Part shown: positions 61,106-64,000 of the stretch, in pieces | Layout of the letters: every line of letters begins with the position of its first letter | Numbering within the stretch: position 1 is the first letter of the stretch | Assembly (NCBI RefSeq): GCF_013299165.1 | Contig: NZ_JAAFKD010000002.1 | Coordinates: 265,405-329,404, forward strand | DNA length: 64,000 nucleotides | Source of the DNA: Microcoleus sp. bin38.metabat.b11b12b14.051 | GTDB lineage: Bacteria > Cyanobacteriota > Cyanobacteriia > Cyanobacteriales > Microcoleaceae | Direction: 5' to 3' | Translations under genes and position numbers: made by a program | Notes under the pieces: model-generated | Seen by the model: the letters and a program-made list of their open reading frames with translations, nothing else | The model's database searches: none | What the model was told of the DNA's origin: nothing

Positions 61106-64000
61106 ATGTTATCAATCAACTCACTCACCCCCAGCACAACTACCAGCACATCCATAATTCCTGACACAGAAAAGACACAGTTAGGAAACATTACCAGCAC
61201 TAATCATTTCCCCCCCCCCACAAAAAACATACAACCAAGCGAATTAGACACCAGTAACATCAGTCCAGAATTGTTGAACAAAAGCCAATTATCAGTTGAT
61301 AGCAGCACATATTCACAGATAAAAATAACAGAAATAGACGCTTTACTGATTGAAAATCCCGGAACGACAATCGATAATCTACCTAAAAAAGACCCAACAA
61401 CCACCTCCCAAATCGATCCAATTACTGGCAGCAATACAAAATATGAAACTACCAATAACATCAAAATAGACTCCAGCACATTCACAGAAGAAACAAAAAA
61501 TGGGAATGTTTCCGATATTACCAATTCAGTGACAACTCCCGCCGAAGTCAAACCAAATGCCTCCGCAACAGAGACTAAAAACGCGACAGTCTCAGAAATT
61601 CCCGACAGCAACGCAACAACAGCAGATACAACTTCAGAAAAGTGTAAATGTACGGAAGAGACAGACACTAAGAATACGACTGTTTCAGAAATTCCCAATT
61701 CCACGACAAAGCCTGTCGAGGTAAAAGCAGATTCTCCAGCTACAGACACTAAAAACACGACTGTCTCAGAAATTCCCAATTCCACGACAAAGCCTGCTGA
61801 GACAAAACCAGATTCTCCAGCGACAGACACTAAAAACACGACAAAGCCTGTCGAGGTAAAACCAGATTCCTCAGCGACAGACACTAAGAATACGACAGTT
61901 TCAGAAATTCCCACTTCCACGACAAAGCCTATCGAGGTAAAACCAGATTCTCCAGCCACAGACACTAAAAACACGACAAAGCCTGTCGAGGTAAAAGCAG
62001 ATTCTCCTGCGACAGAAACTAAGAATACGACAATCTCAGAAATTCCCAATTCCACGACAAAGCCTGCTGAGACAAAAGCAGATTCTCCAGCCACAGAGAC
62101 TAAAAACACGACAAAGCCTGTCGAGACAAAACCAGATTCTCCAGCCACAGACACTAAGAATACGACAGTTTCAGAAATTCCCAATTCTGCGACAAAGCCT
62201 GCTGAGACAAAAGCAGATTCTCCAGCTACAGACACTAAGAATACGACAGTCTCAGAAATTCCCACTTCTGCGACAAAGCCTGCTGAGACAAAAGCAGATT
62301 CTCCAGCGACAGCCACTAAAAACGCGACAAAGCCTGTCGAGACAAAACCAGATTCTCCAGCCACAGAAACTAAGAATACGACAGTCTCAGAAATTCCTAC
62401 TTCCACGACAAAGCCTGTCGAGGTAAAACCAGATTCTCCAGCGACAGAGACTAAAAACGCGACAGTTTCAGAAATTCCCACTTCCACGACAAAGCCTGTC
62501 GAGGTAAAACCAGATTCTCCAGCTACAGAAACTAAAAACGCGACAAAGCCTGTCGAGACAAAAGCAGATTCTCCAGCCACAGAAACTAAAAACGCCACAG
62601 TTTCCACTGCTGCGACAAATCCTATCGAGGTAAAACCAGATTCTCCAGCTACAGAAACTCAAAACACGAGTGTTTCTACTGCTGCGACGAATCCAGTCGA
62701 GAAAAAACCAGATTCTCCAGCCACAGAAACCAAAAACCCGACTGTTGCGACAAAGCCTATCGAGGTAAAACCAGATTCCTCAGCCACAGAAACCAAAAAC
62801 GCGACAATTTCCCCAAATCTACTCCCAACAATCTCAGAAAACACTCAATCAGCAGTCGCAGTTATTCATTCAATCGACGAAATAACAGGTGAAAAAACAG
62901 AAACAACAGCCATTCCCTCAGCCTCTACCCAAACAGAAACCACCGAATTACCAGGAATACCAGCAGCAGCAACAGACATTATCACCGGAGAAATTCAAAA
63001 CATCTCCTTAAATCTCCCCAATACCTCCGTCAATGCAGACATTACCGAAACTACCAGCCAAACCGATCAAAGTTTCCCACTAATTTATGATGAGGAAATT
63101 TCCCCACAGCTTGACACTCTCAACCGCACATTACCCGCAGCAGAATTCACCGACAACCATCCACCATCCGAGTCAGAATACATAATTGCCAACTTTGACA
63201 CCGACTCGGAAAACCTCACCGATATTCCCGAAACAGCCACCACTCAAAATTATCTACCGTCAGACTCAGCAAATATCATTCCCTACACAGACAATCACTC
63301 ACAAACAACCATTGACGAGTATGCAAACCCTAACTTTGACACCAACTCCGAAAAAACAACCGTTATTCCAGAAATAGCATCACCCGCAAATAATCAGCCA
63401 GAAAATTCTCTTCATATCATCCCCGAAAGCCAAAGCAACTCCCAAACCCAAATTAACGAATACCCAGTTGCTAACACAACTACCGAATTAGAAACAACTC
63501 CCAATTCCCCCCAACCAACCCAACCACTAATCGGCATCATCGACACCGGCTTCACCACCAACAACCCCAACATCGACTACAGCAAAATCATCCTCGGAAA
63601 AGACTTAATCGACAACGACAACAACCCCCTACTCCAAGCAAACGAAGGCAACCAACACGGAAGCGCCATCCTTGAAATTATAGCCGGCGATAAAAACAAA
63701 AACAATCGCGAAACACCAATCTGGTTGGGAAGAGCAACAGGTTCCGGCAACTGGCACGAATCCTTGATAGAATTTGTAGACGCAGCAAAATCATCAAAAC
63801 AACCAAACGCCGTAGTTAACCTCAGCTTCGACTTAACCCAAATAAGTCCAGATGGCAGAGAAACCACACGCTACCAATTGACAGAACCAGAAAAATCAGC
63901 ACTCAAGTACGCCCAAGACAACAACATCCTGATTGTAGCAGCCTCCGGCAATCAAGGGGCAAAATCCTCAGCCCTAGGACAAGCCTCAACAGAATTCAAC
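61106..64000 (+). CDS. S8 (subtilisin-family) protease with long Thr/Pro/Lys repeat region, 3' incomplete
   Basis: The frame is open for 965 codons from an ATG seven bases after AGGGAG and leaves the window. Residues 1-145 are Thr/Ser/Asn-rich with no signal peptide. Residues ~148-570 are about 18 tandem repeats of 27 or 18 residues with the core DSPATETKNATVSEIPTSTT and KPVEVKP. A second low-complexity stretch follows to ~805. The protease domain then starts with Asp813 in IGIIDTGFTTNNPNI and His851 in GNQHGSAILEIIAG, followed by AVVNLSFD and VAASGNQGA. The catalytic Ser lies beyond the edge. Lack of an N-terminal signal suggests type I (C-terminal signal) secretion, an inference. No stop codon occurs in the frame. 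Confidence 0.93.
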   Translation, partial: MLSINSLTPSTTTSTSIIPDTEKTQLGNITSTNHFPPPTKNIQPSELDTSNISPELLNKSQLSVDSSTYSQIKITEIDALLIENPGTTIDNLPKKDPTTTSQIDPITGSNTKYETTNNIKIDSSTFTEETKNGNVSDITNSVTTPAEVKPNASATETKNATVSEIPDSNATTADTTSEKCKCTEETDTKNTTVSEIPNSTTKPVEVKADSPATDTKNTTVSEIPNSTTKPAETKPDSPATDTKNTTKPVEVKPDSSATDTKNTTVSEIPTSTTKPIEVKPDSPATDTKNTTKPVEVKADSPATETKNTTISEIPNSTTKPAETKADSPATETKNTTKPVETKPDSPATDTKNTTVSEIPNSATKPAETKADSPATDTKNTTVSEIPTSATKPAETKADSPATATKNATKPVETKPDSPATETKNTTVSEIPTSTTKPVEVKPDSPATETKNATVSEIPTSTTKPVEVKPDSPATETKNATKPVETKADSPATETKNATVSTAATNPIEVKPDSPATETQNTSVSTAATNPVEKKPDSPATETKNPTVATKPIEVKPDSSATETKNATISPNLLPTISENTQSAVAVIHSIDEITGEKTETTAIPSASTQTETTELPGIPAAATDIITGEIQNISLNLPNTSVNADITETTSQTDQSFPLIYDEEISPQLDTLNRTLPAAEFTDNHPPSESEYIIANFDTDSENLTDIPETATTQNYLPSDSANIIPYTDNHSQTTIDEYANPNFDTNSEKTTVIPEIASPANNQPENSLHIIPESQSNSQTQINEYPVANTTTELETTPNSPQPTQPLIGIIDTGFTTNNPNIDYSKIILGKDLIDNDNNPLLQANEGNQHGSAILEIIAGDKNKNNRETPIWLGRATGSGNWHESLIEFVDAAKSSKQPNAVVNLSFDLTQISPDGRETTRYQLTEPEKSALKYAQDNNILIVAASGNQGAKSSALGQASTEFN

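Noticed and set aside
61204-62607. 467-codon minus-strand open frame antisense to the protease repeats
   Set aside because: It is the mirror of a perfectly repetitive plus-strand gene; its repeats (VAFLVSVAGES type) follow from the sense repeats, it has no ribosome-binding site, and the sense frame is longer, has AGGGAG and contains a real protease domain.

Overview
The window is chromosomal DNA from a cyanobacterium, most likely a filamentous non-heterocystous one of the Microcoleus/Oscillatoria type. The evidence is rpaB, ldpA, ycf45, a CCB2/CCB4-like cytochrome b6f assembly factor, DUF3370 and DUF1517 proteins, a cyanoexosortase module, abundant GCGATCGC (HIP1-type) octamers, and intergenic spacers packed with short tandem heptamers and palindromic repeats. 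The genus is an inference; no rRNA gene is present.

Layout. 1-716 is a 68-bp tandem palindrome array. 731-3300 (minus) holds a TIGR02587/TIGR02588 membrane pair, an unknown gene and a VapBC module. 3451-7132 holds radA (minus), then rpaB and a complex C assembly factor (plus). 7220-9464 (minus) is a cyanoexosortase A module (exosortase, associated protein, HpsJ-like protein), followed by rfbB. 11157-14627 holds small cyanobacterial envelope genes separated by MITE-like and palindromic repeats. 14633-18593 is an accessory patch: an unknown gene, HigBA, and a tandemly duplicated gene whose second copy is fused to a Uma2-type nuclease domain. 18606-29399 is largely envelope and cell-wall related: DUF3370, an SLH protein, a PG-binding/beta-propeller protein, alanine racemase, MscS, patatin, tRNA-Ser(GCU), a beta-lactamase-fold hydrolase and NlpC/P60. 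29597-38755 holds a GT2 glycosyltransferase, a 69-bp tandem palindrome array, a cysteine desulfurase, a DUF1537 sugar-acid kinase, ldpA and ycf45.

39328-52386 is one co-directional chemosensory locus: cheR with TPRs, a double cheW, three HAMP-less methyl-accepting proteins, a cheA-REC hybrid and cheB. A lone response regulator follows on the other strand, then a large GAF-containing histidine kinase and tRNA-Gln(UUG). The last part has a second beta-lactamase-fold hydrolase, a DUF1460 protein and a DUF2809 protein. It ends with a very long open frame that starts at 61106 and leaves the window: a subtilisin-family (S8) protease preceded by about 420 residues of 27- and 18-residue repeats.

How the genes work together. 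The chemosensory genes have all the parts for sensing, adaptation (CheR/CheB) and phosphorelay, probably controlling gliding or twitching or another output. Alr, NlpC/P60, DUF1460 and the two SxxK hydrolases all touch peptidoglycan. The exosortase module would process PEP-CTERM proteins encoded elsewhere. The most striking unexplained features are the repeat biology (two 68/69-bp arrays, paired palindromes, MITEs, and repeats that have entered coding sequence), the fused duplicate at 17259-18593, and the repetitive S8 protease.
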